Assembly (NCBI GenBank): GCA_027024155.1
Contig: JALVTE010000038.1
Location: 1-42,974 of the forward strand
Source of the DNA: Campylobacteraceae bacterium
Lineage (GTDB): Bacteria > Campylobacterota > Campylobacteria > Campylobacterales > Sulfurovaceae
Length of the DNA: 42,974 nucleotides
Direction of reading: 5' to 3'
How positions within the stretch are numbered: the stretch's first letter is position 1; each line of letters starts with the position of its first letter. This document shows positions 40,582 through 42,974 of this stretch, one piece after another. The notes under the pieces were generated by a model. It was not told the DNA's origin, ran no database searches, and worked only from the letters and a program-made list of their open reading frames with translations. The position numbers and the translations under genes were made by a program.

Positions 40582-41268
40582 ATGAAAATTTTAATAGTAG
40601 AAGACGACCCATATATCAGCGATATGCTCAAACGAGGATTAGAAGAGAGCGGTTTTAGTGTTGAGTTGTGTGATGATGGTGAAGAGGGGGAATATATTGC
40701 CTTAAATAACAGTTTTGATGTAATTATTTTAGATTGGATGTTGCCCAACAAAGATGGTATATCTATTCTAAAATCTCTTCGAGAAAACAGCATAAATACT
40801 CCCATTTTAATGCTAACAGCCAAAGATGAAATTGCAGATAAGGTAAAAGGTTTAACAAAGGGAGCCGACGATTATCTTGCTAAACCGTTTAGTTTCGACG
40901 AATTAATAGCAAGGCTAGAGGCACTTTACAGAAGAAGCTTAGGCGGGGCAAATAACTTTTTAGAAATAGGTAGTTTAAAAATAGATTTAAGCAATAGAGA
41001 GCTTACAAAAGATGGTGTTAAAATAGCACTGACACAAAAAGAGTATGAGTTGCTTCTTTTTTTAATTAAGCACAAAAACCAAATTGTATCGAGCAATTTT
41101 ATACAAAATGAGTTATGGCGAGATTACGAGTATATAAATAGCAATGTAATCCAAGTTACTATATATCACTTACGCAAAAAGATAGGCAAAGAGTATATAA
41201 GTTCAGAGCGAAAGTTAGGGTATAAGTTCCGCCAACCAACTGAACCTGCTAATGATAAGTTTAACTGA
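40582..41268 (+). CDS. OmpR-family response regulator
   Basis: 228 residues. Receiver domain at 1-115: acidic pair in ILIVEDDPYIS, phosphoacceptor D51 in VIILDWMLPNKDG, and Lys in YLAKPFSF. The C-terminal 95 residues form an OmpR winged helix (LTQKEYELLLFLIKHKNQIV and VIQVTIYHLRKKIG). It is encoded with the histidine kinase that follows and probably controls this phosphatase-transporter group or envelope genes. The direct targets are unknown. Confidence 0.95.
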   Translation: MKILIVEDDPYISDMLKRGLEESGFSVELCDDGEEGEYIALNNSFDVIILDWMLPNKDGISILKSLRENSINTPILMLTAKDEIADKVKGLTKGADDYLAKPFSFDELIARLEALYRRSLGGANNFLEIGSLKIDLSNRELTKDGVKIALTQKEYELLLFLIKHKNQIVSSNFIQNELWRDYEYINSNVIQVTIYHLRKKIGKEYISSERKLGYKFRQPTEPANDKFN

Positions 41269-41284
41269 TTGGAGGAACTTGAAT

Positions 41285-42571
41285 TTGAAATTAAATAGTC
41301 TAAAACTACAAGTTACACTCTGGTTTGGCTCTTTGGTGGCGACTGTTTTACTCGTTTTTAGTTTGGCTCTCTATTGGTCTTTTAGCCAAAGCTTTTTAAA
41401 CAGAGAGCAAAACCACTTAAACAATTTAGCTGTTCAAATTTACCAAAATAGCGTTTTAAATCAGGGCAAAATTAAATTGCCAACAAATGTTAAATACTCG
41501 ATAGTCAAAAATGCCAAATTTTTATCTGGCAATAATCTAAATATGCCAAAAGATAAAGATTTTTTCGTAAAAGATAATGGCGAAACTTTAACCCTCTATT
41601 TTAGATATAAATTTTTTAAGCCTCAAAAAGGCGAAATTATTATTGTAAAAAGCAAAGTGGATGATGAGATAGAGAATTTAACAGATACTCTGCTCTTTCT
41701 TGACCCAGTACTACTTTTACTGCTTTTATTTGTGGCATACAGAGCTACCAATAAGATGCTTCATCCAATAAAACTAATTGCACAAACAGCAAAAAATATA
41801 TCGGTTAGCAACTTTCCAAGCCCACTACCAAAGCCAAAATACAGCGGAGAAATCGAAGAGTTAAGCAGTGCATTTAACACAATGGTCAGTCGCTTACAAG
41901 AAGAGATAGCCCACATAGAGAGATTCAACAGCGACATTGCCCACGAGTTAAAAACCCCTCTAACAGTAATAAATGGCGAAATAGATTTAGCCCTGCGAGG
42001 CGACAAAGATAAAAATAGCTTAAAGCAGAGCCTGACAATTTTACAAAAACAGAGCAAACAGTTAGAAAAATTGGTACAAAACCTTTTAATACTCAACCGA
42101 TACAAACAGAGAGATTTACGCAAAAAGTTCAACCCCACACAGTTAGAAGAGATTGTTTTAGAAATATTAGAAGAGAAGCAGAGTATTATAAAAAAGAGAC
42201 ATTTAAAAGTGCTTGTAAATAGCTTAGAACCTATAACAATTAATGCCAACACTCCCCTAATAAAAGTACTTTTTGCAAACTTAATTGATAATGCTATTAA
42301 ATACACCCCTGCAAACAAAAAGATAGAGATAGAACTTTTTAAAGATAAAAATATCCATTTTATCGTTAAAGATGAAGGCATAGGTATAGAAGAGAGCAAA
42401 TTAAACAAAATCACAAAACGCTTCTACAGAGCCGACGAAGCCCGCTCCAAAAAAATAGAAGGCTTTGGACTCGGCTTATCAATAGCAAAAGATATAGCAA
42501 AGCTACACAATGCCAAATTGCAATTTAGCTCCAAAGTTAATATAGGCACTATTGCCGAAGTGATTTTTTAA
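41285..42571 (+). CDS. Sensor histidine kinase
   Basis: 428 residues from TTG 41285, chosen because GGAGG (41271) lies 9 nt upstream. An ATG at 41252 gives 11 more residues but has no ribosome site and overlaps the regulator. Two membrane segments (about 9-32 and 142-160) enclose a periplasmic sensor region of about 110 residues. Then follow a HAMP domain, the phosphoacceptor His in NSDIAHELKTPLTVI, N-box NLIDNAIKYTP, and DEGIGIEESKLNKI with GFGLGLSIAKDIAKLH. The signal sensed is unknown. Confidence 0.93.
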   Translation: MKLNSLKLQVTLWFGSLVATVLLVFSLALYWSFSQSFLNREQNHLNNLAVQIYQNSVLNQGKIKLPTNVKYSIVKNAKFLSGNNLNMPKDKDFFVKDNGETLTLYFRYKFFKPQKGEIIIVKSKVDDEIENLTDTLLFLDPVLLLLLLFVAYRATNKMLHPIKLIAQTAKNISVSNFPSPLPKPKYSGEIEELSSAFNTMVSRLQEEIAHIERFNSDIAHELKTPLTVINGEIDLALRGDKDKNSLKQSLTILQKQSKQLEKLVQNLLILNRYKQRDLRKKFNPTQLEEIVLEILEEKQSIIKKRHLKVLVNSLEPITINANTPLIKVLFANLIDNAIKYTPANKKIEIELFKDKNIHFIVKDEGIGIEESKLNKITKRFYRADEARSKKIEGFGLGLSIAKDIAKLHNAKLQFSSKVNIGTIAEVIF

Positions 42572-42602
42572 CTTAGTATTTTATTTTTAGGATACCTCCA
42601 TT

Positions 42603-42779
42603 ACCATTAAGTTAAGCCCAAACCATCTATAAAATGGCACTAAGCTAAAAGCTTGAAGCAATGAAAATATTTACCATCGCCGTCATTCTGAGCGGACGCG
42701 AAGAATCTAGTTTAAACGGCTATAAAGCCAAGAGTTGAACTCGGCATCTTGGGTTAGATTCTTCGCTCCGCTCAGAATG
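42603..42779. repeat. MITE-like element, copy 3, cut by an IS110-family end
   Basis: It begins ACCATTAAGTTAAGCCC, then AAAATATTTACCATCGCC and the core arms GTCATTCTGAGCGGACGCG...AATCTA (from 42682) and TTAGATTCTTCGCTCCGCT...AGAATG. The right arm ends at 42779, two bases before the expected GAC, where foreign sequence begins. The IS110-type transposase lies beyond. Confidence 0.75.
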
Positions 42780-42844
42780 TTCTGTCTTAAACTCTCTTAA
42801 ATTATAAACAAATTCCCTTAAGCTCTTACATAATTTTCACAAAA

Positions 42845-42974
42845 TTATCTTTTATGTTTTACTACTGCAAATATTATTCTAAGTAGCTTATTCATAGCTG
42901 CAATTAAAGCAACCATTTTTGTTTTACCTTTTTGCAGTAATCTCTCATAAAACTCTTTAACTGTTTTATTATGT
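42845..42974 (-). CDS. IS110-family transposase, C-terminal end (window edge)
   Basis: The last 42 residues read HNKTVKEFYERLLQKGKTK, then MVALIAAMNKLLRIIFAVV and a stop at 42845. The FYxRLxxKGKxKxVAxxAxMxKLL pattern is the C-terminus of IS110/IS116/IS902 transposases. IS110 enzymes are DEDD-type recombinases guided in known cases by a bridge RNA. Only about 65 nt lie between the stop and the end of MITE copy 3, so this is the short right end; the RNA would be beyond the window. Whether the gene is intact is not visible. Confidence 0.85.
   Translation of the reverse strand, partial: HNKTVKEFYERLLQKGKTKMVALIAAMNKLLRIIFAVVKHKR

Overview
The window is AT-rich bacterial chromosome. The ribosomal proteins (L3 start, S10), the set trxA/trxB/dapB/purF/TIGR01212 radical SAM/hemB, the siroheme/heme d1-type genes and the general protein style point to a Campylobacterota (Epsilonproteobacteria), possibly a free-living Sulfurovum/Sulfurimonas-like organism. 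The phylum is a fairly firm inference; the genus is a guess. No tRNA, rRNA or CRISPR array was seen.

Layout. 1-0.63 kb: start of the S10 ribosomal operon (minus strand) with a structured leader. 0.77-2.7 kb: a DUF2000 protein and LysE exporter, convergent with an AraC regulator. 2.7-4.5 kb: a Pif1/RecD-like helicase that looks leaderless. 4.5-5.2 kb: a VapBC-like pair. 5.2-9.6 kb: a compact minus-strand NAD+/ADP-ribose cluster: ADP-ribosylglycohydrolase, small RSH-type HD hydrolase, NADAR protein, nicotinamide phosphoribosyltransferase and NMN adenylyltransferase-Nudix. 9.9-17.1 kb: a dicarboxylate/amino-acid symporter, GH26-like lipoprotein, small unknown, DRE-TIM aldolase, an ATPase, a D,D-carboxypeptidase-like protein, a DUF1624 membrane protein and a YbgC thioesterase.

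17.1-26.0 kb looks like an integrated genomic island. Imperfect direct copies of the 5' end of ybgC flank it, an identical 16-bp repeat lies just inside each end, and a broken tyrosine recombinase lies at the left end. Cargo: a coiled-coil membrane protein, a second VapBC pair, a translation-coupled four-gene operon (MatP-like RHH protein, 59-aa protein, membrane protein, metallophosphatase), an IetAS-like AAA ATPase/subtilase defence locus, a 101-aa unknown and a possible small RNA. The subtilase appears split in two frames at an A8 tract. A matS-like palindrome sits just upstream of the MatP-like gene.

27.0-37.8 kb: housekeeping genes (hemB, radical SAM, purF, dapB, trxB, trxA), a PhyH dioxygenase, YraN, a Cys-type formate dehydrogenase-like molybdoenzyme, precorrin-2 dehydrogenase and a fused AhbA-AhbB-like siroheme decarboxylase. 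38.0-38.8 kb: a RelE/ParE-like toxin pair. 38.9-42.6 kb: a plus-strand PAP2 phosphatase, MFS transporter and OmpR-type two-component system. The right edge cuts into an IS110-family transposase.

The intergenic DNA carries three unusual signatures: degenerate arrays with an exact 7-nt period but a different consensus at each locus; three copies of a roughly 200-bp MITE-like element with the GAAGAATCTA palindrome core; and a perfect 58-bp palindrome between trxA and trxB.
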